The notes under the pieces are model-generated. The model worked only from the letters and a program-made list of their open reading frames with translations. It searched no databases and was not told the DNA's origin. A stretch of 64,000 bases of DNA from contig MU006090.1 in the NCBI GenBank assembly GCA_010093705.1, forward strand, positions 1,639,817-1,703,816, read 5' to 3'. This document shows, piece by piece, positions 1 to 12,407 of the stretch (positions are counted from its first letter, which is position 1; every line of letters begins with the position of its first letter). Source of the stretch: Patellaria atrata CBS 101060 (lineage: Eukaryota > Ascomycota > Dothideomycetes > Patellariales > Patellariaceae). The position numbers and the translations under genes were made by a program.

Positions 1-41
1 GCATTAGCTGAGTGGTGGTAATTTTCCTTTGTCATATTTCC

Positions 42-285
42 TTCAGTCAATTTTCTATCAGTCAATTTTCTATCAGTCAATTTTCTATCAGTCAATTTTC
101 TATCAGTCAANNNNNNNNNNNNNNNNNNNNNNNNNNNNNNNNNNNNNNNNNNNNNNNNNNNNNNNNNNNNNNNNNNNNNNNNNNNNNNNNNNNNNNNNNN
201 NNNNNNNNNNTCAGTCAATTTTCTATCAGTCAATTTTCTATCAGTCAATTTTCTATCAGTCAATTTTCTATCAGTCAACTTTCTA
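42..285. repeat. 15-bp minisatellite interrupted by an N gap
   Basis: Near-perfect head-to-tail copies of the 15-base unit TTTTCTATCAGTCAA run from about 42 to 110 and resume at 211 to about 285. Positions 111-210 are N, an assembly gap of nominal 100 bases, so the true array length is unknown. Because 15 is a multiple of three and the unit has no stop in some frames, the array stays open in two forward frames, but there is no sign of a real protein. Confidence 0.95.
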
Positions 286-360
286 AGCCCTTAATTCGAG
301 CCCTGGGTCCACCAAAATATAAGGTTAAATGCGTTTGCCGGGTTAACTTTCCCTCCAAGG

Positions 361-475
361 GGGTTTTCTTTTGTTTTTTTTTTTTCCCTTTTTTCTATTT
401 TTTTTTCCTATTTTATTTTTCCTATTTTTTTCTTCCTATTGTTTTTTTCCTATTTTTTTTTCCTAATTTTTAAAG
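361..475. repeat. T-rich tract with an irregular 12-13 base period
   Basis: This is a run of T interrupted by CCTA about every 12-13 bases (core TTTTTCCTATTT). It looks like a degenerate short tandem repeat. The stretch from 476 to 989 shows no convincing gene. A 93-codon open frame at 689-970 has no recognisable features and probably belongs to the leader or promoter of the HMG-box gene that starts at 990. Confidence 0.7.
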
Positions 476-989
476 GTTCTATTAGGAGTGAGAGGAGATA
501 TATTTTATTTTTATCATGATATGGAGATTCACCCATACTCGTATATATATCTCCTCAAGATAACTAACTGGGAAATGAGATGCTATAGTAACTTAACATC
601 AACGGACAGAATATCATCATATTTCAGGAGCCAGACTAGGTGATTCACAGCGTACAGAATCTAACGATACTTTCGTCCAGATGCTATATTGATATCCCGT
701 CAGAAGGGTATGTCAGTGAGGGATGATAGAGGTGGCTGGAAGCTTAAGCTCAATACGAATTCTGTTGATATGATTGGTCAGCAAGCCGGAACAGCAAGTT
801 TATCCGGCCATGATCTAACCTCCCCCCTAAAGCTTGCAAGCTGTTGCGCTGAAACCACCACGCGACTGGGGGTAGAATCTGCCCAACCTGCCGCCCACGA
901 CCGTCATCGCGACCTGCATTCGTTCATTCAAGCTTCAACTCCATTATTATCTTCTCAACTTCCCTTTTGATCCAAAAATTGTCCTTGCA

Positions 990-2125
990 ATGCTCGGTCG
1001 CGGCCTCATCAGCCGTTTCTCGGCCGATGTACCCAAAACATCAACACTGGATGTCACGCAGCTCTCGCGATGTCTACAACGACTTGTGCGAGCACATAAG
1101 ACTAGCTCATTACTCAGATCAGGATACTCTTCGCAGCTACCATTCCGTCCAATTGGTCGACATTACGCTACCGCCGGAGCTAAGAAAACGGGAACCCCGA
1201 CTACGAAGGTGAAGAAAGATGTTAAAAAGTCCACACACACATCCACAAGGGTCAGGACGCCCGCGAAGAAGACCGGTACAAAGAAAGCTGCTACGAAGAA
1301 AGCTGCACCAAAGAAGAGCAAGGTAGCGAAGAAGGCTGCACCGAAGAAACCGAGGAAGAGAGTGTTGACAGAGAAGGCGAAAGAGAGACGCGCCGTCCAA
1401 GCGACCAGGGACAGGATCAAGGAGCTCAAAGCCAAAGCATTGAAGGTGCCCAAGGGCGCCAGTCAACGAGGGCTCAGTGCGTACAATGTCTTTACCCAGG
1501 AGAAGCTGAAGGACAAAACTCCCCTCCAAGAAGCCTCGAAGATGTGGAAGGACCTCAGCGCCGCTGACATTGAGGTACCTCCCTCCCTCTCACCTTTCCT
1601 CACAATCAGCAACCCACTAACCTCATCCACAGCACTATAATCATCTCGCCAGGGAAAAGTCCACCGTCGCCCAAGCGGCTTACAAAGCCTGGGTCGAATC
1701 CCATTCCCCGGATGAAATCCGCATCGCCAACAACGCACGCAACTTATTAGGTCGCCGTCTCGACAAGACCAAGGCCGGCCGGAAGCGGCACGATTGCAAC
1801 TTCGCGACCATCCACGACGAGCGCGCACTAAAGACACCCCCGAACCCGTATGCTCGCTTCGCGAGCTCGCGCTGGGACTCAGGGGACATGCGACATATCC
1901 CGGTAACGCAGGCGTCGAAGTTGATCGCGCAGGAGTGGAAGGCGTTGAGTGAGAGCGAGAAGAACGTATGTTTCCCGTTTATGCGAGAAGTGATTTGGAA
2001 TCGTGCTGACTGTGTGATAGGTCTTTAGAGACGCTTATAAGGCGGAGAAGGAGAGCTATGATAGGGAGTTTGTAAGGTTGTATGGACATAAGCCTGGTGT
2101 TAGTGTTGCGAAGGCGACCGCATAG
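990..2125 (+). CDS. Mitochondrial HMG-box DNA-packaging protein (Abf2/TFAM type)
   Basis: Three exons, 990-1574, 1633-1965 and 2021-2125, give 340 residues. Both introns are phase 0, with GT-AG ends and a GCTGAC branch-like site in the second. The N-terminus lacks acidic residues at its start and is rich in Arg and Ser, as expected of a mitochondrial presequence. A Lys/Ala/Pro-rich linker (about 70-130) resembles histone H1 tails. Two HMG-box-like segments follow: one around residues 148-215 (with AYNVFTQEKL and KMWKDLSAAD), and one around 265-325 (with NPYARFASS and AQEWKALSESEKNVF). Two boxes after a presequence are the known layout of proteins that compact mitochondrial DNA. DNA packaging in mitochondria is inferred from that layout. 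The second-intron acceptor at 2020 was chosen because the next AG (2028) runs into a stop. Confidence 0.8.
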
Positions 2126-2545
2126 ATGATTGCACTCGCATCGTTCACGGATGAATTCGCTATATCTAGATTTGTCTCTAGGGTCCCTTTGCTGCGAGAC
2201 GTATTGCCCTGATTCTGTTGCTTTGATTAGAGGTGATGGATAGGGCGGCTTGTACCGTGTCTAATATCTGGCGCTTGAGATTTGTCGATAGGGTTACTCT
2301 GCACTCTCGTACTCATATATTGGTCTTACTCACGTAGTTTCTTTATGTGCAAGTAGGATAAGACTTTAGTTGAATACCGCGATAATGGGAATTTTGTACG
2401 TCTTCGTCTATCGGTAATGAATTATCTTTGGCGTGTGAGAGTGGGTGAGATGTGCTGTAGGAAGTATCAAGAGGGTTTGATACTCCTGTACTGGACTAGA
2501 GACTGGTATAATGGTATATACTACTTTATTTTATTATGATTCGGC
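2126..2545. other. Intergenic, 3' flank of the HMG-box gene
   Basis: This is unique-looking AT-rich sequence with no supported gene. It carries the 3' untranslated region of the HMG-box gene. Confidence 0.6.
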
Positions 2546-2555
2546 TTCTACTATT

Positions 2556-2735
2556 CATTTCCTACCTGTATATTTCCTACCTGTATATTTCCTACCTGTA
2601 TATTTCCTACCTGTATATTTCCTACCTGTATATTTCCTACCTGTATATTTCCTACTCGCTGTATATTTGCTGCCTGTATATTTCCTACCTGTATATTTCC
2701 TACTCGCTGTATATTTGCTGCCTGTACATTTCCCA
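2556..2735. repeat. 15-bp minisatellite, second array
   Basis: Six or more perfect copies of TATATTTCCTACCTG are followed by variants in which the unit becomes TTCCTACTCGCTGTATATTTGCTGCCTG. The array is open on both strands in several frames (for example YISYL or GNIQV repeats). That follows from a 15-base period and is not evidence of coding. Confidence 0.95.
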
Positions 2736-2885
2736 ATCACACACTCGTCTCTAAGCGATACACTTCGTATCGTATACTCGTCTTAGAGAGTATACTTATT
2801 CCGTATAGAATGCTCCTCTTCGTAAGGTACTCTCTACTCACTCCGTACTCTACATTTAATATGTACGACACGATTATCCGTACTT

Positions 2886-2939
2886 TACACTCATCTTGTA
2901 CTCTACACTCATCTTGTACTCTACATTCATCTCGTACTA
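2886..2939. repeat. 18-bp tandem repeat, three copies
   Basis: Three tandem copies of TACACTCATCTTGTACTC, the last one diverged. They sit in a pyrimidine-rich stretch reaching about 3070. Confidence 0.8.
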
Positions 2940-3985
2940 CACCTATCTCATGCTCCCCATTCATCTCCTACTCCCCACTCAATTCTCATCTAATACAGTC
3001 ACACCGCCACATCCCCACAACCACTCCTCTCACCTCCATTCCCCTCCCACCCTTCAACCATCCCCCGAACCACACCCAGATTCATGAGTACTATATCTCC
3101 TCTAACGATCCATTATCCATGCTGACTACCGCCCACCCCCTACACATTATCCGTCTATACTGAAAAGAAATTACTCTGTGCGTACGTTTTCTTTCCCGGT
3201 AGGTTGTTCCCTCGGAGTGGTTTCCCCCCTTAAGCTGCACGTTTGCCCTAAAAGGCTACAAACCATTTTTCCCACATAAGATCGTGTTCCCCGAACTGCG
3301 GCAGTATCCCGTATCCGCATGCCCGATGTCCCTCCTCACCCGACAGTTGACAGTTCACAGGATCGAGAGACCGGGCGAGACCGGAAATTGGCTCCGGGAA
3401 CCCACGGCACGACGGTAAACCACCCGCCCCCATCGGTCAGTCGAGATACGGATTACCCTAGCACACCAGGAGGTTACTTGCTCAATCCCGACCACAGTTC
3501 TCAGTCACAATCTCACTCAGTCACAAAAAGGGGCCAAGTAAAGTGAGTTAAGTATTCCCCTAAACTATTCCACCTAACCTGAACAAAACCGTTTCATCCC
3601 TCTACCCCCATCAGCAGCGAGGGCGGATATAAAAGCCATATTAGCACTAAGCATTACACGCTCACACTTCTGCATCCAAAAAAAAAAAACCGCCGTTTGA
3701 ACCTTCGCACCGTACAAAGCCATCTCCAACGAAGAAAACAAAGAAGAAAACAAAGAAGAAAGCGGGGGTATGTAACAAGACGCAAAAGCCATCTCTCTTC
3801 TCTCAACAAGAGAAGAAAAAAAACGCCATGATCATAACGGGGCATAGCCTTACGGTAAGGAGGGTATTCGGGTCAGTCAAAGTATAAATTCATAAATAAG
3901 ATAGTCTCAACCCCCCCCAAAAAAAAAGCATTTAAGCGGGGCGGAATGTGTCATAAGATAAACAAGGTAAGTTTTTTCTTTACTT
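2940..3985. other. Intergenic: C/T-rich then A-rich low-complexity sequence
   Basis: Positions 2940-3070 are C/T-rich. Positions 3670-3830 hold purine-rich runs with repeated AAGAAGAAAACA. No open frame here has recognisable content. The right end contains the 3' region of the SH3 protein gene. Confidence 0.6.
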
Positions 3986-5303
3986 CTAAGGCATCGGCTG
4001 CGCCGCAAGTTCGCCCTCGATTGTTTTCCGCCAATGTTGCGGTAGGCAGACGCATACGAGCTATGAGACGTATTAGTCTAATCATCCCTCTCGAAATCTT
4101 GCGGGATTGATCATAACTCACCGGAAACGCCTTAATCTCTCCATCCACCTCAACCTGACTCGACCCCGGTCTCTTACTGCCATTGCTCATCCCACTATCT
4201 CTCTGCCCATCATGCGCCTCCTCGCCCCAATGCTCCGCTCTGTCCCTGATCTTTGTGCCCGTGGCCCAGCCGTCATCCCAGATCCCGACGACCTTCAGCA
4301 TATCACCCCGTTCTAGCTCCCACTCGTCGTTCGCTCTGGGTTGGTATGCCCAAAGCGTGGCAACGACGTTATTGGGGTGGATCTCATCTTGCGAGTAATA
4401 GTCCTTGAACGACTGCAGCTGTTCCGACTGTCCGCTGTGCACTCCCTCCGGCGACGAAAATTGGTCACGGCCACTACCTGATAGAGGCGAGCTGGGGTCT
4501 TCTCCTAACGCCAATGCAGAACCAGACGATAGGGATCCAGTCCGCTTTGGTGCTCCCGATTTGAGAGTCCCGGTGTGTTGAGATTCAGGGCTATCATCGA
4601 AGCGGTCCGATTCGGAGTGTCGGTATCCGAGCACGCCACCATTTCGTGGACTGGCTGCTGATGATACTGAGCTGCTTTCCAATGCGGTCATACGAGCTAC
4701 ACGTCCACCAGGTACCATTTCAGGTTGTCGGTTCGCACCATCCGTGAAAGTCATTTGGGGAGCGTAGGTAGGTGAACGACGGGCAGGCGACGGTTGGTTG
4801 AATATACTACCTGCTTGAGATTGTCTCCGGCGACGTGCAAGGATACACAAGAAGATAACAAGACCAAGGATAAGAAGTGCACCGAGGATGGACCCAATGA
4901 CGATTCCAGCAATTGCACCACCTGATAAGCCATCATCCGAGCTAGGATCAGCCGCGGCAGTATCGGCTGGTACGGCTGACGAGGTCGCGTTTGGGAACAG
5001 AGGAGCCATCGGAGTGGTTACCGGGAGGTGAACATTCTGGCAACGGCTCTCTACTTGAGAATTGACGCAGCAGGAATCGGTTGAATTTGGTGAACTGGAA
5101 GCGCAAAACGAGCAAAGGCCTCCGAGATTGGACTGGTAACCGCAATCAAACGGTTCGTTCTCTACACCTCGAACGCATTCTCCAGTAGTTATTGAATTTG
5201 CTGGTAATGCACATTCTATGAAATCGGCGCGTAACTGGGTCATGGCGTTATCCCCGGAGGTACCACATAGCTCTGGAGTGGACACTATTCTCTGCTCACT
5301 CAT
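3986..5303 (-). CDS. Single-pass membrane protein with cytoplasmic SH3 domain
   Basis: Exons 5303-4122 and 4060-3986 give 418 residues. The intron has GTGAGT and CATAG ends and a GACTAATAC branch site. Splicing yields the C-terminus AFPLVCVCLPQHWRKT, whereas reading through gives unrelated sequence. Residues 1-125 form a Cys- and Ser/Thr-rich extracellular part. A Gly/Ile/Leu-rich transmembrane helix lies near 127-154, followed by Arg-Arg-Arg-Arg. A long Ser/Pro-rich linker leads to an SH3 domain from about 310 (VVATLWAYQPRANDEWELERGD, split here by function not by gap: ALYDY-like start, then the WDDGWATG motif). The N-terminus is probably incomplete. No signal peptide is visible, and an in-frame acceptor-like ATAG lies just upstream near 5316, so a signal-peptide exon is likely but was not located. 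A role as a surface or septum-associated adaptor is inference. Confidence 0.75.
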
Positions 5304-5315
5304 CGCATATTGGAC

Positions 5316-8141
5316 CTATGAATCATCAGTTTTTGAGGGAAGGGAATACTATAGGTGCCACGTACACAGGTATCAGCACATAGAGGCCGTGTTTGATCCT
5401 GTGAAATGGAACAAGACTCTACAGAGTTTTGTATTATCGCGTTACAGAGAACGCTGGTGGTGTATCGGGCGTAGATATCTGTAGTGTCTGTGAGGTTTAA
5501 GCTTGAACATCCTATTTGCTGTTCGTATCTATGGAGCCGTTAGGTCGATCAATGGACATTATTTTAGGTTGAAGCGTACCTCAGCGCTGAAAAGGCAGTT
5601 GAAATATATCGTCGTAAACCATCATCAAAAGACTGTACATCTGATACGAAAGAAAGAAAAGGACTGGAAGAGTAGATTAGCGACTGTCAATGTATTCCTC
5701 AGCGTCAGTGAAGCTCACAATAGTCTGGACACGGAAGCATCGGTGGAGATGGAAGACTGATTGAACGCGGGACACGTCGTGGACCCTTCTAGTCGGATAC
5801 AATTCTGAGCCATCGCAGACCGTATCGTCGCGGCCAGCGTCAAGAAGGCTGCGGCTTTCATGCTGGATGATCGACCGGAAGAAAATCTGAAGGAATTATC
5901 GTTCGATCGGGTCGACGTGCTCTACGGTCGCGAGCCTTCCGTAGAGTTATTGAGTTTCCGCGACACCAGTCGGGTTGTTGTATATCCAGCTTTTTGACAA
6001 GACAAATGTGTATTTCATCCGTATCTCTCTTCAATATTATGCTTTGCAGATAGCCGCCTTCACCTCTTGCTCGATCAACGATTAGCCTATGGAGCAGGGC
6101 ATGGGTAAGGTATTATCGCGGTAACTGTAAGGGGAAATTAAAGTGAAGCCGTAAGAGAAAGTTAAAGAAGTGAAAAGACCGTAGGGTAAAGTGAACGAGT
6201 GACTGGGTGAGATCCGAGGTCGTTTGCACCTGCAGATTCTACCAAGAAAGAAATCAATTGGGAAGTAGCGACTCTCTCGTTGCTTATCGGATGGAGAGAG
6301 AGAAGAGAGAGGTGAGGAAAGCAGGAGCCAGGACGGGAGGAACGGGCCAATTCTTTTTCGTATGGAAGCCGGTAAAGCTGCGACACGGTGACTGAGCGTC
6401 TTGACTGTCTCAAGAGATTGGCGTTGAAAGATGAGAGGAGAGAGGATCTCAGCAAGAACCTTGCGCCGTTGGTTTGGGCATTGAATTTGTCCATTGAGTG
6501 TGCGGGTTTCCAGGCAATATGGCGTCTTGCCTAATTCGACAGTGCACCTAACCTTCTAACAGCCATTGTCCAATTGAACTTCGCCGACGAACTGACACGC
6601 GAAATTACGCGGAGCTCCATATCCACTAGAATCTGCCAAAATAGAATAACAAGATCCAAGAAGGAATCTCTGAACGGAACGATGCTTCTCTCATTCTCCC
6701 CCATTATTATTTATCGAATGTACAGTATAATAATCAATCAATTCTATCTTTTTCATTTGATATATTTTCGTCTACCTTTTCACTATCCGTAACGTGGTAC
6801 AGTCGTAAGCTCCAAAACCGCAGAGATTAGCCATGTGGGAGGCACGTTACCGAACCCTTATTAGTCCCCTTGTGCCTTGCATCGCGACGCTTATGACAGT
6901 TCATGTAACTTCTAGTAGTCCTCCCACATGCCAGTTGTATCAAGAAATCAGAATCATTATCTACTAGTTCAACGGCTGACAATTCCCACTGATCGAATTG
7001 ATGTGCATAACCCGAAATCCCCTTCTTCACGACTCGAAACACTTCAACACGCGGCTCTGCGTTTCCGAAACCTCACAGCCTATCGCGATGAAAGAGAACG
7101 AGGCTGGCATGGACCATTACCTTACCCACCAGAAACGATATCAAAGCCGTTATGAAGCCCCCGTCGCAATGCGAGAATTGTATGAGCAGATATCTCTCCA
7201 ACAACCGTAGAACCCTTATTGTATCATTTGCACCGAGTACAGTACATAAGCTACTTCCCATCGATAGCGCTAAGTTTAATGTTTGAGTCCTGATCAACAC
7301 GCGTCTTCTTAGCGAATAATATTCCGAGTCCCGACCGAAGACACTTGCACCGCAAACACCGAGAAGATCCGTTCTGCTGGTCGGGATCGGCACCCAAATG
7401 CCCTGCCGTGTCACCATGTGCACCGCCACATATTGTGGCTCAATTGTGGCTTGTAACTTCGTCACTGAGGTGTAAAAGGGGTAAGGCTGATCATTTTTGC
7501 TGAGTGCATATAGGGTGTCGGAGGCCGCGATAGGATTTTCGTTGCATCCAGACAGTCGACGAATGGTTTTTTCACCTGAGGACTACCGCGTATGCAATGT
7601 ATATTCTAAGAGGGAGGCGGTGTGAACGTGGTGAGATCTAGGCGTGGTGGAGCTGAAGAGTAGAGGTTGTGGATGAAACACTGGGTCCAAATGGGTTTGG
7701 ATATGGGCCGAGACCGTGATCTTCGGATAAATCTACAAGCAAGAAAGTGTACGTTCTCGATGAATTCGCGCTGAACTTCACGGTCCTAGAACCCTGCTGT
7801 GAGAAAACCAAGTCTAAAAAAGTTCCTAACATATCTGCATGAATAAAGTTGAAGGTAGAAATGAAGTTTATATAAAAACAAACCTGAAGACTTGTTTCTA
7901 TAGAAATGAAAGGGTTGCCTAAGTCTTGTTGTTTCGAATGATCATCATTATATCCAAGTGAACTAAATGAAAAAGTGCCAGCACTGTGGAAATAGAAAAA
8001 CGCTATGGTAACACTAAAGGACTTGTAGCGAATGTCATAGGAAATAAAAGGATAAGCAAAAGAGGAAGAAAGAAAGAAACAAGATTCAAGGATAAGAAGG
8101 TCGAGTGTCACGTCGTCGGAAAAACTCTCAGTCGAATTCTT
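5316..8141. other. Gene-poor intergenic stretch
   Basis: No supported gene. Open frames at 5503-5760 (+), 6162-6494 (-), 7073-7465 (-) and 7638-8111 (-) have no signal peptide, domain or splice context that I recognise. The 157-codon frame at 7638-8111 is Phe/Ser-rich and lies just downstream of the F-box gene on the same strand. The missing first exon of the SH3 gene may lie near the left end. Confidence 0.5.
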
Positions 8142-9378
8142 CTAACCACGCAGACGCCTCAGCAACACGTCCAACCGAACACCGGCAGAAGCAGCATCCC
8201 TTGCTAGGCTATGATTCAACCACGAGACGGGGTGATGTGACCCAAGTTCTTCGATCAAGATGGTCCGTAACATCGGGAAACTGACAAGTTTGTACCGCAC
8301 GATTTCCGTGAGCCATTTATACCAGTCTTCGTCGACCTCATCGTCATCATCCCAAAATGATTCCTCGTCTTCTTCTGTAAGATAGAATAACCCAGTGTCA
8401 TTGGTGAAGTATATCTGTTACATGATATTAGTATCGACTTGAAATGTCCCAGTAAGGGGGAATACTGACTCGTAGATACTCAAGTGATGCGGGAAGGTGC
8501 TGATGCAAGAAGTTCCGAGATCTGTCCCGTACCTTCGCTCTAAACACACAACTACTTGGTACGTCCAGTACTCTCAACTTCCCATACTCCTTGAGATCCA
8601 TTCTACTACCATCATGAACTCCATCACGGAACACTTGCTGGTGTCCGCGAATGACCAGTTCCTCGAGAGTGTCTTTGGCAGCGTCAAGTGCTTGCGTGAT
8701 CTCCTTTGGAGAAAAAACGTATGTATTGCTGGCGAGCTCAAAGGTGAGTTTTCTGATATTGGGTCTATACTGAAGAAGACGTTGAATTATAGCCGGTGCA
8801 AAGAAACACTCTTTTAAATCCAGTGATTCTAGAAGGGCATAGACCGTCCTCGTCGGTCGACCGAGGAATCGTTCTGGTAGGCTTGCCAAACTGTTTGCCC
8901 CTATTGTTTGGATTTGTGGATGAAGTAGTGCCTTGCAAAGCGTGGAGACAGATCCACGAACAACGCAGAAGTGACGAAGCATCGGCATGGCGTTTTCCAA
9001 GTCAAATGTAAGCTCGAAGGGCACTGTGCCAGCATGTTGCTTGAGTGTCAGAGATGAGAGACCTGGTAGATTTGACAAGAGTCCATTGACTCTAGCACTA
9101 AGGATAGTATTATCCACATTCCAAAAAAGCTCCAAGGTCTGGATCTGTCTTTTAAGCTCAGGCCTTCGTTGTATGGCGGAAAGGAAAAGCTCAAACCGTT
9201 CCGCGGAAGGTGTACGGGGATGGTCGAGCCTAAATGAGACATGTCTTACTAGATAGACTTGGACTAGTTCGTTGAAACGACGAGATATTGTTGCAAATTC
9301 ACGAAGCTTGTTTGGCTCGTACTCGAAGTAAGAGAGAATTTGGTGGAGGCAGTCTTCGTTGAGGTCGTTTAAACTCAT
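8142..9378 (-). CDS. F-box protein
   Basis: Two exons, 9378-8470 and 8414-8142, give 393 residues. The intron begins GTCAGT and ends TAACAG, with a GATACTAATA branch-like site. The N-terminal 45 residues form a fungal F-box (LNEDCLHQILSYFEYEP, then ISRRFNELV). This motif binds Skp1 in SCF ubiquitin ligases. The remainder has leucine-rich spacing but no clear substrate domain. The second exon encodes an acidic segment (ESFWDDDDEVDEDW) followed by a helical C-terminus. The substrate cannot be inferred. Confidence 0.8.
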
Positions 9379-12300
9379 ATTGAATATTTCACGGGAAGAA
9401 GATGATTGTCGATATTGAAGTCTGAGACAGACTAGTTCAGCTTAAGTATTCTTGCTTCGGCATGTTCAATGATAAGATGGCACGCGGTGTTGTACAAGAG
9501 TACTATTATAAAGTGAAAGATGCCTGATCAAACCTCAGCATGAATTTTTTTTATTTGTCGGTTGGGAGAATCCCGAGATCGATCAACAATGAGATGTGCG
9601 ATATCGAAAGCAGCATGTGAAGAAGAGAAAGCATAAGTCCGAGATAATGACATAAATTTTGAACAACTCTAGCCAATTAGCAGAAATGAAAAAGGTCGGA
9701 TGGTTCAATACCTGACTGAGTTGCTGAAGCTGATTTGCTGCAAGACTGTAGATACCTAGTTAATCTGCAGAGGTCGGACTGGAACTTGATATTCCCCGTA
9801 AGGGGGTAGATAGTTTGTGATACATTATCTGTAGATTTGTTTGGATGTAGTATAAAAAAACCGTTGGTACAAATCTTAAGCTCTTTGATTTGTTTAGGCG
9901 TGAAGTAATGGAGCAATAAGCATATGCTGGAATCATCACTGCGCCTTGTGCAGAATGGAATTGCGAGTTCTGGAAACAGGCCTCGACAGGGGTTTCGGCA
10001 AGTAGTTTGGTTGTTCGAATGGTGATCTTGTAAAATCCGCCGCATTACGCAGCGCCCCTTGATTAAGAAAGGGTTAGTTCTGACGGAGAAATAACCTCAA
10101 TTCGAAACGTCCAAGCACTCTCGTATCGGTATAGAGTCAGTTGACGCGAGAACAGACACATGATCATAGAAGAAAAGTCGTGCATTCAATAGGAAGTATG
10201 TGTACTGGAATTGTCGGGGGAACAACCCCTTGAAGGCTGCGCCGCGTATGTACAAATTCGATGCCTGGCTGAGAATCTGGAAGGTCTATGAGAAGAGGGA
10301 TATAGATTTTCTACTGAAGTTCTGATCAATTGGAGGTTTCGGAGCATAATGCAAGGCTTCCATGGGATAACGGACTATTTCTGGCCCCCGTAATGCTGAC
10401 CAGCCAGTTAGCACTGTTGGTTCGGGCGGTAAGGTAGTACACGATCGCCGCAAATCTAATAATGAGCGAACCGGACAGGGGATGTATGATAGGTGAACGA
10501 GATGCGTTGAGCTGAAATATCCATAAGGCTGATTTTTCTATACTTCTTGTCTCCTAGCCACGTGTGACTACCCCTAGAAGTACATTAGCTCTAGATCAGC
10601 TATGATGTTAATTGATGCCCGATAACCTTAATACACTACGAGCATATTTACACTTTGTTCTCACAAAATATGTAAATGGTAAATGATACTCTGCTTGCTC
10701 GCCCCTTTTCGGAAAGAAGACTGACAAGGGGTAAGATCTTCCTCACCAAGGACTAGATCGGAAAAAGATCCATTGACCGTCCTCGCAGGCGATCAACTTG
10801 TCAATTTTTTGCTTGAACGACGTATGAATGTGGGAAATAATTTTATGTGTCTAAAGTGCATTTTGGTGGTTGTTCTGATCTCGTTCTTCGGAGTAGCCGT
10901 CTAGAATTAAGCGACCAGGTAAAGAACCCTGACCTTTCAAATTGAATGTTGTACAACATCTGGCCTTACAGGAACACAGGAACAAAGGGTGCATTGCATG
11001 GAATATTAACCGCGAGAAAATCAGTCCGCGCTGCTGGGTTCGTCTGCGCGCTTAGTACGTCAAAGTGAGGCGCGGAAAGCTACTCCAGCAGAGTTGCATG
11101 ACCTTGTGTAAGGTAATATGCCTCTGCAGCTTCATCTGTAATATAAAAAGTTCGGTATTTTTACATTCGGCCTTTCCGACCTTTTAGACGCGTGTCGCGT
11201 GCTGCGGTTTTGTCAAACGATATCTTCACGCTGCGCTCCTCTCCTGAATATCCTTCCGGTGGGAAATGTCAATGAACTTTGATGTAACCACTCAATAATA
11301 TCTAGAGTTGTAAACATCGCTTCGTGTCGCTACTGTGTCCCGCTCTAGCCGAGATGGTGTGGGTAGGGACAGATTCCCAGTTATCGCAGGAAGTTGGTTA
11401 GAAGTAATTATTAGCATAGCATCATTGAACCCCACGTTCATACATGTCTGCCTCATGTCCACTATCTTTGGTGGACTAACACGGCCGAGTGATTGTAACA
11501 GTAATCTTGTTTCATCGGCAATAAATATAGCATTCTTCGCCACGAGTACAGGTTAGGCTGCAATGAGGGAAACCTTAACTCATCCCAGCCAACAGTATTT
11601 TTGGTTAGGAACCGGGTACGTCAATTGGTAGCCGAGAAAGATTTGGTCTCGAAACAGGTCCAACACAAGAGCCGAAAAGCCCACAGATTAGGGCTTTGGG
11701 GGTATGTGACAACGGAAAGCGATCACATGCTCCCAAAATCGAAGGGATCATATTCAAGGAATATATCCTACAATTGGTGAGCTTTCGGGTGAACATAGAC
11801 AAGATGTCCGAGAGATTAACGCCATTAGAAGATGCCTTGGGGATTCGAAACGATCGAGAGAACTGTGCTCAACTATCCGAGAACATATGGACGGCTTGTT
11901 TGGGCTTGAGCGTAAGAGGCCTCCTGCTCAAGCGTGAGGATATAGATAATAATAGGTCTCGAGTAGAGTGCTATAACCGTCGAAATGGGGGTGGATCGCC
12001 CCCTCCCGAATTAGCATCGAACACAGAAGCATTACAGATGTCTTACTCTGCACGAAAGACATAATAGCGATTGTTTGTACATAGGAGAATATTATATGGT
12101 GGTATATAAAAGACACATAAAATAACGTCGGTGTAAACGGAGTAGGTGCAAGGTAATATGGTTACTGTAGCTTTTCCTTAGGATGATAGCGCTTGGATTC
12201 CGGTTCGACCTCATTATTTTACAATGAAATCCTGCCAACGCCGTTTCATGACGAAGGTGGTATCCATGCTCTTCTCAATCCAACCTAACATAGAAACACT

Positions 12301-12407
12301 ACCATAGAAACCATCTTTGGAGATGGCCCTCATACGAGCTCCAGTAGTGACAATAGTAGCTTGTTCTGGCCTCATCGTTTAATCTAGGTATAACACTAAT
12401 CTGCAGC
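9379..12407. other. Gene-poor intergenic stretch
   Basis: About 3 kb with no supported gene. Frames at 9677-10045 (-), 11292-11543 (-) and 11696-12064 (+) were examined and show no domain, signal peptide or plausible exon partners. No tandem repeat was noticed. Confidence 0.5.

Noticed and set aside
42-285. CRISPR array
   Set aside because: The repeats are contiguous with no spacers and the genome is eukaryotic.
12-473. Long forward open frames across the first minisatellite
   Set aside because: They run through 100 N bases and a 15-base repeat that is open by arithmetic; there is no non-repeat coding signal.
2511-2786. Open frames on both strands over the second minisatellite
   Set aside because: Same cause: a stop-free 15-base unit. 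Periodic YISYL, PVYFL, GNIQV and KYTGR strings are not proteins.
7638-8111. 157-codon minus-strand frame as a gene
   Set aside because: Phe/Ser-rich with no domain, signal peptide or splice partners; kept only as a remark.
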